A stretch of DNA of 64,000 nt from Paenibacillus_AP thailandensis (GCF_042685365.1 NZ_JBHUMY010000023.1:62001-126000), one strand, 5' to 3'; counted from the stretch's first letter, positions 9,046 through 18,301 are shown. Notes: a model not told the origin generated them from the sequence alone. Program-made: numbers and translations.

Positions 9046-10269
9046 TTACCCCGATACCGAATGGGACCGCATAATGGTCGAGTCATTGGGCAGGAACAAG
9101 GCGAACAGCCCGAGCAGCGGCAAATAGGAGCACGCCTGAATAACCCGTTCCACGCCAAGCGAGTCGATCATGTCCCCCATGACGACGGAGCCGAGTCCGC
9201 CCAGTCCGAACGATATGCCGAAAAACAATCCAGATACCATGCCGACATGCCCGGGCAGCAGCTCCTGGGCGTAAACGAGAATCACCGAAAAGCCCGACAT
9301 CAGAATAAGCCCGATTGCAAGGCACAGCAAGACGGCGCCCGTAGGGCCGGCATACGGCAGCAGGATCGAAAAAGGCGCCGTGCCGAGAATCGAAAACCAG
9401 ATAATCTTTTGGCGGCCGAACCGGTCCGCGAGCGGTCCTCCCAAAAATGTGCCGACCATGCCGGCGAATTGAAGAGCGAACAAGCACATTTGGGCGTTTT
9501 TCAGCGGCAATCCGTATTTGTCCATGAAATAAAAAGAGTAGTAGCCGCTCATGCTAGCCAAATAAACAAATTTGGAAAACAGCATCAAAATCAATATGGA
9601 CATCGCGTACGCGATAAACCGCTTGCTGAAGACGGTTGCCGCGGCGGCCGCGATTTTCGCTTTTTGCGCCGAGGCTAAGCTAAGCCGTTCGCGGTACCAT
9701 CGGCCGATCCGCAGCTGCAGGGCAATGCCGACGGCAGCCAGCGGGATAAACCACAGAAAGCCGTATTGGCCTTGGGGACTAAGAAAATACGCGACAAGGA
9801 GCGGAGCGAGCGCTTGGCCGGCATTGCCCCCGACCTGAAAGACCGACTGCGCGAAGCCTTTGCCTTTGCCCGCCGCCAAATGCGCGACGCGCGAGGACTC
9901 CGGATGCAGCACGGAGGAGCCGACTCCGACAAGAGCCGCCGAAAGCAGCAAATAGGCAAACGACGGCGCAAAGGCGAAGCCCGCCATGCCGAGCAGGGAG
10001 AACAGCATGCCGAGCGGCAGCAGGCTTGGCAGCGGACGGCGGTCGGTGTAAGATCCAATTAGCGGCTGCAGCACGGAAGCGGTAAGATTAAGCGTAAAAG
10101 CAATCCAGCCGATCTGTGCGAAGCTTAAATTCAGGTTTTGCTGAAAAACGGGAAATACGGCGGGTACGACGGATTGCATCGCGTCGTTCAGCAAATGAAC
10201 GGCGCTTGCTCCGAACAATATGCCGAAGGCAGGGCCGGCGGCAGCGGCGGAAACCGCTTGATGACGCAT
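9046..10269 (-). CDS. fsr: MFS transporter, fosmidomycin-resistance (Fsr) type
   Basis: A 407-residue inner-membrane exporter with about 12 hydrophobic segments. The N-terminal part (FGASAVHLLNDAMQSVVPAVFP and GWIAFTLNLTASVLQPLIG) and the loop HPESSRVAHLAAGKGKGFAQSVFQ are typical of Fsr proteins, which use the proton gradient to expel fosmidomycin and some other compounds. The real substrate here is unknown. It starts about 120 bp from a divergent AraC-family gene that may regulate it. Its length is normal and no truncation is seen. Confidence 0.88.
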   Translation of the reverse strand: MRHQAVSAAAAGPAFGILFGASAVHLLNDAMQSVVPAVFPVFQQNLNLSFAQIGWIAFTLNLTASVLQPLIGSYTDRRPLPSLLPLGMLFSLLGMAGFAFAPSFAYLLLSAALVGVGSSVLHPESSRVAHLAAGKGKGFAQSVFQVGGNAGQALAPLLVAYFLSPQGQYGFLWFIPLAAVGIALQLRIGRWYRERLSLASAQKAKIAAAAATVFSKRFIAYAMSILILMLFSKFVYLASMSGYYSFYFMDKYGLPLKNAQMCLFALQFAGMVGTFLGGPLADRFGRQKIIWFSILGTAPFSILLPYAGPTGAVLLCLAIGLILMSGFSVILVYAQELLPGHVGMVSGLFFGISFGLGGLGSVVMGDMIDSLGVERVIQACSYLPLLGLFALFLPNDSTIMRSHSVSG

Positions 10270-10391
10270 GGTTCAACATCCTTTCCGGGAAAAAGTTGTA
10301 CCTATGCTACTATAAGGCGGCTATGGCCGTCTTTGCGAAAAGTGCTGCCAATCGAGCACGAATCGCAATATCTACGAAGGCGGTGCGGGAA

Positions 10392-11192
10392 ATGCAGCTT
10401 CAAATGATCCTTCCCCGGGTGGAGGCTTATCATATTGCCGATCAATACGAGAACGCGGTGCATTCGCATGATGGGCATTATCAAGTGACGATTCCGACGA
10501 AGGGCACTTGTTATTTTACGCATGAACATAAGCAAATGAGGCTGGGAGCGGGCGATATGCTGCTTTTGCATCCAAGCGACCGGCATTGCTTCCATATCGG
10601 GGACGATGCCGCGGTGATCATCGTCATCGCCGAAGGCGAGGGCTTGCATGCCGGGGGTTCGGCGCTTAAGGACGAAGCCGTTGTGCGCAAAGAAATAAAC
10701 CCGCAGGAAGCGAAATCGCTCTACCGCAGATGGATGGGCTCGGCGTTTCTTGAAACGGGCGAGCTGCTCGCGGCGCAAGAAGCCGAGCAAAGCATCCTGG
10801 AGGATTTGCGCTCGCTGCTTCGGGGGGATCAAGCTCCGCTGCCGCAGGCCGGCCCGAAGCGATCGGGCAAGCTCTTGGACCCGCATCTGGCCAGAGCGGC
10901 CGAATATATCCGCGAGCATTATGCCGAGACGATCCAAATCGACGAGCTGGCGGCGATCGCGCTGCAAAGCCGGTTCCATTTTATCCGCTCGTTCAAGGCG
11001 GCGGTCGGGTTAACGCCCTATCAATATGTGCTGCATCTTCGAATCGAGGAAGCGAAGCGGCTGCTGCGGGAGACGGACAGCTCGGTAACGGAAATCAGCT
11101 ACCGTTTGGGCTTTGCGGCGCCAAGCCAATTTTACCGCGCTTTCGTCAAAACGGCACAGGCCACGCCGGAGCAGTACCGCAGCGGAATTTGA
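10392..11192 (+). CDS. AraC-family transcriptional regulator
   Basis: The 266-residue protein has an N-terminal cupin-like sensor (HSHDGHYQVTIPTKG, GAGDMLLLHPSDRHCF) and a C-terminal pair of helix-turn-helix motifs from about residue 165 (IQIDELAAIALQSRFHFIRSFKAAVG and VTEISYRLGFAAPSQFYRAF). Frames open farther upstream, but the ATG at 10392 gives the normal AraC length and starts the sensor domain; its ribosome site (GAAGGCGG) is modest. The gene diverges from the Fsr-like exporter, so control of that gene by a small ligand is the simplest reading. Confidence 0.88.
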   Translation: MQLQMILPRVEAYHIADQYENAVHSHDGHYQVTIPTKGTCYFTHEHKQMRLGAGDMLLLHPSDRHCFHIGDDAAVIIVIAEGEGLHAGGSALKDEAVVRKEINPQEAKSLYRRWMGSAFLETGELLAAQEAEQSILEDLRSLLRGDQAPLPQAGPKRSGKLLDPHLARAAEYIREHYAETIQIDELAAIALQSRFHFIRSFKAAVGLTPYQYVLHLRIEEAKRLLRETDSSVTEISYRLGFAAPSQFYRAFVKTAQATPEQYRSGI

Positions 11193-11306
11193 ACGCATTG
11201 GAACGGTTAGCAGTTTTCCCCCTCTTTCTTTTTTTCGCTCCGATTGTGTATGATGGCTACAGGCTTTTTGGATGTCTAGGAAAATAGGCGCATACATTTC
11301 GTTCAT

Positions 11307-11375
11307 AGGTTGGATCGGACGCCGGTCCAACTAACGTTTGACGCGAACGGAATTCGCTGCGGAGCTTTGCTTCGC
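11307..11375. repeat. 69-bp dispersed repeat, copy A
   Basis: This intergenic block aligns without gaps to 41791-41859, with 51 of 69 positions identical by my count. The best part is the last 9 bases (TTGCTTCGC) and the ACGGAAT...GC.GC.GAGC segment before them. It lies just upstream of the kinase start at 11409. Both copies lie between genes, which fits a dispersed non-coding repeat better than a gene remnant. Confidence 0.7.
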
Positions 11376-11408
11376 TTTTGGGGATTTGTATTGGGGGGCG
11401 GTTCGGTC

Positions 11409-13169
11409 ATGTATAGGCTAAAGCAGATGAATACGCTGCGGAATCAAATTTTTCTCGGGTTTATGCTGGTGATGCTCATCGTGCTCGGCTGCGTCGGTTT
11501 TTTTACTTACGGCCAGGTGTCGGTGCTGCTGCGCAACAATGCGGAAAAGCATATTCAGCAGACGGCCGTTCAGGCGGCTGGCAAGCTGGATGTGCTGCTG
11601 CGTCAGGTCGATACGTTTACGGCGCAGGTAGCGACGAGCGCGACGATCCAGCGGCTGATGGCGCAGGAGGCGGAGGGAGAGAAGACGACCTTCGCGGAAC
11701 GGCAGTCGATGCTGCAGGAGATACGCAAGCACGAAGCGTATACGACCGGTATCCGGTCGCTGGAATTATATACGACCGATTACCGGATGCTGTTTCCGCT
11801 GACCGACGTCAGCTTGAACAGCCGCGTTCCGCAGGAGTGGATCAATGAGGCGGACGCGGGCATGGGACGGCTCGTGTGGCTGGGGCTTGACCCTCGCAAC
11901 CCCGACGTCGTCATTGCGATACGGAACGTCCGGCTGATCGACCATTCGTTTTCTTACGCCGGATATTTGATGGTTCAGGTGGAAAAAAACTACTTCGAGT
12001 TTTCCGTCGAAGGTGAAAGCGCTGACAACGGATCGGGCGAAATGATGGGGCTGTTCGACGGGGCGGGCAAGCTTGTGACGTCCGATTTTCCGGAAGGTGC
12101 GGATGTGGAAGGCATGCTGCACTCGGGAGCGAAGACGATCGAATTGAACGGAAGCACGTATATGCCGATTCAAAAACGATCCGAAGCGACCGGCTGGCGA
12201 ATTATCATTTTAACGCCGGTCAATTACGCCGCCGAAGGCATCTCCGTGCTCCGGACCGTCGTCGTCGTGTCGGTCATTATCGGCGGAGGGTTGTTCCTTG
12301 TCATGACGTTTATTTTGTCCACGATGATTACGCGCCCGATACTGAATTTAATCAAGGTGATGCGTGGCGCCAAGCTCGGGACGCTGAAGCCGATATCCGT
12401 GCCGTCCTCCGCCATGGAAATTAACGAGCTCAACAATACGTATAACCAAATGGTCGATTCGCTGAATGAATTGATTGAGGTCGTGTATCAGAAGGAAATC
12501 GTGCAAAGCCGGACGGAGCTGAAGGCGCTGCAGGCGCAAATCAATCCTCATTTCCTGTTCAACACGCTGGAAGCGTTCTATTGGGCGCTTGAAGAGAAAG
12601 GGGAAGAGGAGCTCGCCGAGATCGTTGTCGCCATGTCCGGACTGTTCCGATACGTCATTGCCAAGACGGACGGGGACGAATGGGTAACGGTCGGCGACGA
12701 GCTCGACCATGCCGAGCGGTATTTGAAAATTATGGACATGCGGATGGTGGACCGCCTGTCCTGGAGCATCGAAGCGGACGAGGAGTGCCGGGGCGCGCCC
12801 GTTCCGAAGCTGCTTGTCCAGCCGCTTGTCGAGAACGCCATTCTCCACGGCGTGGAGCAGCGGCTCGGACGGGGAACGGTTCTTTTGCGGGCGACGCCCT
12901 CCGACCGGCCGGGCTATACCCGCATCGAGGTAACGGACAACGGTCCGGGCATGGACGACGAGAAGCTGCTTGCGCTCCGTTGTTCGTTGGAGAAAGGGTT
13001 AAACAGCCGTTCCGAGGGCGGCAACGGAGTAGGGCTGGCCAATGTGCAGAAGCGGCTTATGCTTTACGTGCCGGGCGGAGAAGGACTGACCGTGCACAGC
13101 TCGGAAGGGCAAGGGACGACAGTTTCTTTTGAAATTCCGAATGCTCATAAAGGGGAAGTGGAATCATGA
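11409..13169 (+). CDS. YesM-type membrane sensor histidine kinase
   Basis: A 586-residue membrane kinase. Residues 11-31 form the first membrane helix; a long extracellular sensor domain follows to about residue 275, then a second helix (VVVVSVIIGGGLFLVMTFIL) and a HAMP linker. His381 in INPHFLFNTLE is the phospho-acceptor of the His_kinase domain, and the ATP-binding part shows LVQPLVENAILHG, VTDNGPGM and GVGLANVQKRL. The ATG at 11409 is chosen over an upstream frame because it begins the membrane anchor and follows a G-rich site. It overlaps the response regulator by 4 bp. The lipoprotein and permeases downstream suggest it senses an extracellular sugar. Confidence 0.93.
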   Translation: MYRLKQMNTLRNQIFLGFMLVMLIVLGCVGFFTYGQVSVLLRNNAEKHIQQTAVQAAGKLDVLLRQVDTFTAQVATSATIQRLMAQEAEGEKTTFAERQSMLQEIRKHEAYTTGIRSLELYTTDYRMLFPLTDVSLNSRVPQEWINEADAGMGRLVWLGLDPRNPDVVIAIRNVRLIDHSFSYAGYLMVQVEKNYFEFSVEGESADNGSGEMMGLFDGAGKLVTSDFPEGADVEGMLHSGAKTIELNGSTYMPIQKRSEATGWRIIILTPVNYAAEGISVLRTVVVVSVIIGGGLFLVMTFILSTMITRPILNLIKVMRGAKLGTLKPISVPSSAMEINELNNTYNQMVDSLNELIEVVYQKEIVQSRTELKALQAQINPHFLFNTLEAFYWALEEKGEEELAEIVVAMSGLFRYVIAKTDGDEWVTVGDELDHAERYLKIMDMRMVDRLSWSIEADEECRGAPVPKLLVQPLVENAILHGVEQRLGRGTVLLRATPSDRPGYTRIEVTDNGPGMDDEKLLALRCSLEKGLNSRSEGGNGVGLANVQKRLMLYVPGGEGLTVHSSEGQGTTVSFEIPNAHKGEVES

Positions 13170-13954
13170 AAACGATACTGATCGTTGACGACGAGCCGAG
13201 AACGCGGGAAGGCGTTCGAAAGGTGCTGGAGGGTTGGTCCTGCGGGCGCCACCGCATCGAGACGGCCGCAAGCGGCGTAGAGGCGCTGGAATGGCTGGCG
13301 CACAACGACGCCAATCTGCTTATTACCGACATCCGGATGCCGCAGATCGGAGGACTGGACCTGGTGGAGCGGCTTGGCGAGCTGGCTCATCCTCCCGTGG
13401 TCATCATCATTTCGGGACATCCCGAATTCGATTATGCGCAGAAGGCGCTGCAGTTCGGCGTCGTCGAATATTTGCTGAAGCCGATCGACAAGAAGAAGCT
13501 GGTGGCCGCGGTGGAGACGGCGCTCAAGCGGGAGGAGAACATTCACCGGATCGAGCGGATGGAGAAGCTCGTCGATCCGAAGCTGCTGGACGCCGCGCAG
13601 GAGGAGCGCGCCTACGGCCCGCAGGTGCAGGAGGCGGTGCGCTATTTGAACGAGCGTCTCGACCAGTCCGTTACGCTGAAGGACATCGCGGATCATCTGC
13701 ATATGAACGCCAGCTATTTCAGCGTTTTGTTCAAGGAGCAGACCGGAATGACGTTCAGCGAGTTCCTGACGCGCCGCAGAGTGCAGAGGGCCAAGGAGCT
13801 GCTTGCCGGGACGCGGCTTACGATCAACGAAATATCCGAGCGTACCGGCTACCAGACGGCCAAATATTTCGTAAAGGTATTCCGCCAGCTGGAGGGCGTA
13901 AGTCCCGGCCAATACCGGAAATCGGTTACGGAAGCCGGAGAGACCATCCAATAA
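13166..13954 (+). CDS. YesN-type response regulator with AraC DNA-binding domain
   Basis: The 262-residue partner of the preceding kinase. The receiver domain has the acidic pair D8/D9, the phosphorylated Asp55 (LLITDIRMP) and a conserved Lys in VEYLLKPIDKKK. The C-terminal half is an AraC domain with two helix-turn-helix units (VTLKDIADHLHMNASYFSVL and LTINEISERTGYQTAKYFVK). The start codon overlaps the kinase stop (ATGA), which shows translational coupling. It probably activates the transporter that begins about 100 bp downstream. Confidence 0.93.
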   Translation: MKTILIVDDEPRTREGVRKVLEGWSCGRHRIETAASGVEALEWLAHNDANLLITDIRMPQIGGLDLVERLGELAHPPVVIIISGHPEFDYAQKALQFGVVEYLLKPIDKKKLVAAVETALKREENIHRIERMEKLVDPKLLDAAQEERAYGPQVQEAVRYLNERLDQSVTLKDIADHLHMNASYFSVLFKEQTGMTFSEFLTRRRVQRAKELLAGTRLTINEISERTGYQTAKYFVKVFRQLEGVSPGQYRKSVTEAGETIQ

Positions 13955-14060
13955 AAGTAGTATTATTCCTAATTGCCATGGCCTTATCGTGCAGCCCTTG
14001 CATTGCTAGAATGGGTTTGTAGAGATGCAAGCCATCATCTGTAGAAAAGGGGTTGTAAAC

Positions 14061-15407
14061 GTGTTCAAGAAAAGTTGGGCGATTATCCTGCTGTCTTTAT
14101 GCTTTGTCATCGTAGCTGCGGGATGCGGCAATAACGCCGGCGGCAACGCGGGCAACGGCGCAAGCGGCGAATCTTCTTCGAATGGCCAAACTGAAAGCGG
14201 TTCCGAAAAGGTGACGATCAATTTCATGCACCTGTGGCCGGAAGGCGTGTCGGCCGGCCAGAACAAAATCGTGAACCAAATCATTACCGAATACGAGAAA
14301 GAGAACCCGAACGTTACGATCAAACAAGAAGTTCTCGACAACGAGCAATACAAAAACAAATTGAAAGTGCTTTCGGCTTCCAATCAGCTGCCGGACGTAG
14401 GCGTAACGTGGGCGGCGGGCTTCCTCCAGCCGTACGTGGAAGGCAACTTGTTCGCGCCGCTGGACGATCTGCTGGGCGGCGAGCTGAAGGACAAATTCGT
14501 CAACGGCACGACGGAAGCGTACGCCATCGACGGCAAGACTTACGGCCTGCCGCTCGAATTCAACATCGCGCCGATTTACTACAACAAAGCGATTTTCGAG
14601 AAATACAATCTGGAAGTTCCGCAAACGTACGACGAATTTATAGCGGTTTCGAAAACGCTCTCTGAAAACGGTATCGCGCCGATCGCGCTCGGCAACAAGG
14701 ACCGCTGGACCGGATCGCTCTGGTACATGTACCTTGCCGACCGCTTCGCCGGTCAGGAAACGCTGGCGAACGCGATTAGCGGCCAAGCTTCCTTCACGGA
14801 CGAGAATCTTGTGAAAGCGTCGGCCGAAGTTCAAGCGCTTGTCGACAGCAACGCATTCGTGAAAGGCTTTAACGGCTTGTCCAACGAGGAGGCCAAATCC
14901 GAGTTTCTGAACGGCAACGCCGCGATGTACTTGATGGGCACTTGGGATCTGCCGAACTTTACGACCAACGAGGACATCCCGCAGGAATTCCGCGACAGCG
15001 TAGGCTTCTTCAAGTTCCCGACGGTCGAAGGCGGCAAGGGCAACATCGACAGCTGGGTAGGCGGACCGGGCGTCGGATTGTTCGTATCGGAAAACTCCGC
15101 CGTCAAAGATCAGGCGAAAGCGTTCGTCGAATATTTCGTGCAAAAATGGGGCGAGCAAGCCGTTACGGGCGCAGGCGTCATCCCGGCGACGAAGGTGGAT
15201 ACGTCGACCCTTACGCTGCCGCAGCTTTACGTGGATCTGTTCAACGAAATGAACAAGGCAAGCAGCATCACGCTGTTCGCGGACGTGCAAATGAAAGCAA
15301 GCGCCGCGGAAACGCACCTGAACGCGATCCAATCGCTGTTCGGCAAGGCGATTACGCCGGAAGAGTTCGCGAAGCAGCATGACGATGCCATTTCCAAAGG
15401 AAACTGA
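14061..15407 (+). CDS. sugar-binding lipoprotein of a CUT1 ABC transporter
   Basis: An extracellular solute-binding protein anchored as a lipoprotein. With a GTG start at 14061, supported by AAAGGGG at 14046-14052, the signal peptide has a KK charge, a hydrophobic core and a lipobox ending at Cys22 (IVAAGC). The mature part starts with a Gly/Ser/Asn linker and continues as a type 1 binding fold (NFMHLWPEG, YGLPLEFNIAPIYYNKAIFEKYNL, AMYLMGTWDLPNF). The 448 residues are normal. An earlier ATG at 14025 would add 12 residues before the signal peptide and lacks a ribosome site. The substrate is probably an oligosaccharide; its identity cannot be read from the sequence. Confidence 0.92.
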   Translation: MFKKSWAIILLSLCFVIVAAGCGNNAGGNAGNGASGESSSNGQTESGSEKVTINFMHLWPEGVSAGQNKIVNQIITEYEKENPNVTIKQEVLDNEQYKNKLKVLSASNQLPDVGVTWAAGFLQPYVEGNLFAPLDDLLGGELKDKFVNGTTEAYAIDGKTYGLPLEFNIAPIYYNKAIFEKYNLEVPQTYDEFIAVSKTLSENGIAPIALGNKDRWTGSLWYMYLADRFAGQETLANAISGQASFTDENLVKASAEVQALVDSNAFVKGFNGLSNEEAKSEFLNGNAAMYLMGTWDLPNFTTNEDIPQEFRDSVGFFKFPTVEGGKGNIDSWVGGPGVGLFVSENSAVKDQAKAFVEYFVQKWGEQAVTGAGVIPATKVDTSTLTLPQLYVDLFNEMNKASSITLFADVQMKASAAETHLNAIQSLFGKAITPEEFAKQHDDAISKGN

Positions 15408-15433
15408 CGGCTTCCGAGAGGGAGCAGGGGAGC

Positions 15434-15463
15434 GCTTATCCGGCCGCTGGCGGCCGGATAAGC
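15434..15463 (+). other. perfect intergenic hairpin between binding protein and permease
   Basis: Two 14-base arms (GCTTATCCGGCCGC and its exact complement) flank a TG centre, giving a 13-bp stem with a CTGG loop. No T-run follows, so it is not a standard terminator. Such structures after binding-protein genes often stabilise the upstream mRNA so that more binding protein than permease is made; here that role is inferred. Confidence 0.75.
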
Positions 15464-15500
15464 TACATGTCCCCGTTTACGAGAAAGGAGCCGGGTTAAT

Positions 15501-16382
15501 TTGGATAAAGTAATGTCGAACAAAAAAATAATCGCGTTATACGTATTGCCTTCTCTTCTGCTTATATTGGCTATCGTTTATATTCCGATCGTTCTGACCG
15601 GCTATTACGGCTTGAACGAATGGAACGGCATCGGATCGATGAAGTTTATCGGCTTCGACAATTATGCAACGTTGATTCAAGATTCCATGTTCTGGGAAAG
15701 CGCGGGCCACTCGCTCCTGCTAGCGGTATTTTCGGCTTTAAGCCTTATTGTATATCTTATTGTCGCCATGCTGTTGTCGGCGAAGCTGAAAGGCGCAAAC
15801 CTGTTCCGCAAAATTTATTTGATTCCGATGCTGCTGTCGTCCGTGGCGATCGCGCAGCTTTGGCTGAAAATTTTCCATCCGACGAACGGGGTTCTGAACA
15901 GTGTTCTCGAATCCATTGGCATTGCAAATCCGCCTGCATGGCTGGCCGAGCCTTCGATTGTGCTCTATGCCTTGTTCATCCCGATTTTGTGGCAGTATGC
16001 GGGCTTTTATATTCTGATTTATTACGCAGCGCTCAAGAATATCCCGTCCTCGCTGGAGGAAGCGGCGAAGATCGACGGCGCGAACGCTTTGCAAATCGCG
16101 TACAAAATCAAGCTTCCGCTGGCGATGGAAGTGATCAAAGTGACGATCGTCCTTGCCGTTGTCGGTTCGCTGAAATATTTCGACTTGATCTTCGTCATGA
16201 CGGGCGGCGGGCCTAACGGCGCAAGCGAAGTGATGGCTTCTTACATGTATCGCGAGGCGTTCAAGTCGTACGATTTCGGTTATGCGAGCGCGATCGGATT
16301 TTTCCTGCTCGTCATTTGTCTTGTCGCGACCTGGATCATCCGCAAGCTGACCGCTACGAAAGACACGATTCAATATTCTTAA
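15501..16382 (+). CDS. CUT1 ABC transporter permease (MalF/UgpA type)
   Basis: A 293-residue inner-membrane permease with six hydrophobic segments. The EAA loop (SSLEEAAKIDGANALQIAYKIKLP), which docks the ATPase, is at about residues 184-208. The TTG at 15501 is preferred over the ATG at 15513 because the AAAGGAG site at 15484-15490 is 10 bp from the TTG and 22 bp from the ATG. It pairs with the next permease and the upstream lipoprotein. No ATP-binding subunit is encoded nearby. Confidence 0.92.
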   Translation: MDKVMSNKKIIALYVLPSLLLILAIVYIPIVLTGYYGLNEWNGIGSMKFIGFDNYATLIQDSMFWESAGHSLLLAVFSALSLIVYLIVAMLLSAKLKGANLFRKIYLIPMLLSSVAIAQLWLKIFHPTNGVLNSVLESIGIANPPAWLAEPSIVLYALFIPILWQYAGFYILIYYAALKNIPSSLEEAAKIDGANALQIAYKIKLPLAMEVIKVTIVLAVVGSLKYFDLIFVMTGGGPNGASEVMASYMYREAFKSYDFGYASAIGFFLLVICLVATWIIRKLTATKDTIQYS

Positions 16383-16397
16383 AAGGAGGGACGCTTC

Positions 16398-17282
16398 ATG
16401 ATGTCCGGAACTGCAGGACAGCTGGGCGGTACGGCCGCGAAATCCGGCTCGAAGGCCGCGATCAGGATAGGTTACGCGGCGCTTTATATCGTGCTGATCG
16501 CCGTAGCCGTGTTTCAAATTTTTCCGCTCGTATGGCTGCTGTTTTTCTCGCTCAAAAACAATCAGGAAGTGTTTAACCTTCCGCCGCTTGCGCTGCCGAC
16601 GAATCCGAAGTGGGAAAACTACGCGAAAGTTTGGAGCGCCGGCAACATCGACGTTTATTTCTTTAACAGCGTATGGATTACGATTGCGGCAACCGTTCTC
16701 ACGGTCGTATTGGGCAGCCTCGTCACCTATGCCATTACCCGGATGAAGTGGAAAGGCAGCTCGTTTGTGCTTGGCCTCTTTATGGTGGCGATGATGATTC
16801 CGGTCCATTCGACGCTTATTCCGCTGTTTAACATGTTTAACAAAGCGCATCTGATCGACCATCCGCTGTCGCTCATTTTGTCCTACGTCGCGTTCAATAT
16901 GCCGATTACGATCATGATATTGCTCGGCTTTTATTACGCGCTGCCGAAGGAAGTGGAAGAGGCGGCGGTCATCGACGGCTGCAGCGTGAACCGGATGTTC
17001 TTCCGGATCATTCTCCCGATGACGGGCTCCGTGATCGCCACGACCGGGATCATTAACATGATTTACAATTGGAACGAGTTTATTTTCGTCAATACGTTCA
17101 TCAGCTCCGACGCTTACAAGACGCTGACGGTCGGCGTGCAAAACTTCATCGGCCAATATACGACCGATTGGGGTGCGATCGGCGCCACACTGATGATCAG
17201 CATTCTGCCGATTCTCATCGCCTTCCTGTTCCTGAGCGACCGCATCGTCGAAGGGATCGCTGCGGGTTCGGTTAAGGGTTAA
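16398..17282 (+). CDS. CUT1 ABC transporter permease (MalG/UgpE type)
   Basis: Second permease, 294 residues, six membrane segments, with the EAA loop ALPKEVEEAAVIDGCSVNRM at about residue 182. Two consecutive ATG codons (16398 and 16401) follow an AAAGGAGGG site; either may be used. It lies 15 bp after the first permease and ends the operon at a strong terminator 73 bp downstream. Confidence 0.92.
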   Translation: MMSGTAGQLGGTAAKSGSKAAIRIGYAALYIVLIAVAVFQIFPLVWLLFFSLKNNQEVFNLPPLALPTNPKWENYAKVWSAGNIDVYFFNSVWITIAATVLTVVLGSLVTYAITRMKWKGSSFVLGLFMVAMMIPVHSTLIPLFNMFNKAHLIDHPLSLILSYVAFNMPITIMILLGFYYALPKEVEEAAVIDGCSVNRMFFRIILPMTGSVIATTGIINMIYNWNEFIFVNTFISSDAYKTLTVGVQNFIGQYTTDWGAIGATLMISILPILIAFLFLSDRIVEGIAAGSVKG

Positions 17283-17355
17283 GGTTAAGGGTTAACTAAC
17301 GGCGTCAATAATCCGTATGCGGCTATGGATCGGTACATGATTCGTAGCCGGACGC

Positions 17356-17400
17356 AGCAAGCCTTCGCGGGCATCGTTCCGCGAAGGCTTGCTGTTGTTT
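17356..17400 (+). terminator. terminator of the first sugar ABC operon
   Basis: A 15-bp perfect stem (AGCAAGCCTTCGCGG and its complement) with an 8-base loop is followed by GTTGTTT. It closes the unit that begins with the kinase gene. Confidence 0.8.
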
Positions 17401-17602
17401 ACCCCACCAAGGGCGTCTTAACGGTGAAAGTAGAGTATGATACGATGCAAACAATTGGTTTTCGACCGTAAGGATTTCTTTGCTATAAACATTGTAGTAT
17501 TATATTTTTAACGATAAGCGACGAAGAACGTCCGAAGTAACCTTGCCGGCAGGCAAGTGCTTCGGACTTTTTTTATTTCTATTAGAGGGGAGTTATAGAA
17601 TC
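17401..17602 (+). promoter_or_regulatory. leader region with possible promoter and terminator before a PD-(D/E)XK-like gene
   Basis: An AT-rich stretch at 17475-17512 holds a TTGCTA (17480) and TATATT (17501) pair with a short 15-bp spacer, a weak promoter candidate. It is followed by an intrinsic terminator at 17530-17574 that lies before the start codon at 17603. Either a short RNA ends there, or the gene is controlled by read-through. No known riboswitch or T-box motif was recognised. Confidence 0.4.
17530..17574 (+). terminator. intrinsic terminator inside the leader of the PD-(D/E)XK-like gene
   Basis: The outer stem GTCCGAAG / CTTCGGAC (8 bp) encloses an inner stem CTTGCC / GGCAAG and is followed by seven T. 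It sits 29 bp before the ATG of the next gene and 130 bp after the previous operon's own terminator. Confidence 0.8.
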
Positions 17603-18274
17603 ATGGGATTTCAAGAGGTGCATGAAGCTTGGCTTGCGGAGCATCTGCGAAAGAGATCGGGGGAACGCCGAAGCAGATTAGAGCGCGGCCACGGTCATGG
17701 GGAAAGGTTGTTTTTGGAGCGAGTATGGTGGCCGATGTTTAGTTCGTTTTCAGGGCTGCATCCTGAATATGAAGTAACGGATTGGAGAGGAAGGCCGTTC
17801 TATATAGATCTGGCTTGGTTTCAAGGGCAACGGGCATTTGCTTTTGAAATCAAAGGGTATGGTCCACATGTGCAAAATACGGACCGCACCCGCTACAGTC
17901 GCGAGTTGAATCGGGAAACTTATTTGCAGCTTTTAGGCTTTCAAGTGATATCGATTCCATATGATGACTTGGCTGAGCGTCCTAATTTGATTTTATCGCT
18001 GTTGAAACCTTTGCTTGCTCCGTATCTGCCTTTTACGGGCAAACCGCGCTACGATCTCATGGAACGGGAGGTACTGCTGTTAGGTTTGCGACGGAATAAG
18101 CCGTTACGGCCGGTAGATCTGGTTTGTTCGTTCGGGATTAACCGGCGTACAGCGGTGAAACTACTGCAGACGCTTAGTAATAAAGGCAAGTTTCGTCCTA
18201 AAGCTGCAGGGATCAGCGGAAGGATTATGAGTTACGAGCTCGTACGGTCCCTTGAGGATTTATGGATCATCTAA
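17603..18274 (+). CDS. PD-(D/E)XK nuclease-like protein with C-terminal DNA-binding-like domain
   Basis: A 223-residue protein. Residues 30-125 fit a restriction-endonuclease-like fold of the DUF559/Vsr kind: Glu34 in the first helix, Asp69 in the second strand (YIDLAW), then Glu82-x-Lys84 (FEIKGYG), and a strand-turn LGFQVISIPYDDL after an arginine-rich helix. Residues 150-213 look like a winged helix (VDLVCSFGINRRTAVKLLQTL). The ATG at 17603 has AGAGGGG upstream; an earlier in-frame start at 17543 would lie inside the terminator stem. Codon use is visibly more AT-rich than in the neighbours, which suggests transfer. A 52-bp tandem array starts 28 bp after the stop. Nuclease activity is inferred only from the motif pattern; a transcription factor with a dead nuclease fold is possible. 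Confidence 0.75.
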   Translation: MGFQEVHEAWLAEHLRKRSGERRSRLERGHGHGERLFLERVWWPMFSSFSGLHPEYEVTDWRGRPFYIDLAWFQGQRAFAFEIKGYGPHVQNTDRTRYSRELNRETYLQLLGFQVISIPYDDLAERPNLILSLLKPLLAPYLPFTGKPRYDLMEREVLLLGLRRNKPLRPVDLVCSFGINRRTAVKLLQTLSNKGKFRPKAAGISGRIMSYELVRSLEDLWII

Positions 18275-18301
18275 GCGAGAGCATGTCGGAGTTTTCCAGG
18301 A

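Noticed and set aside
10116..10391. Longer AraC-family frame from 10116
   Set aside because: It would overlap the divergent exporter gene and its promoter and add residues unlike the family.
14025..14060. ATG at 14025 as start of the first binding protein
   Set aside because: It has no ribosome site and would add residues before the signal peptide; the GTG at 14061 has AAAGGGG at good distance.
17401..17602. T-box or known riboswitch in the leader of the PD-(D/E)XK-like gene
   Set aside because: No T-box sequence, specifier or known aptamer motif is visible; only a simple terminator is supported.
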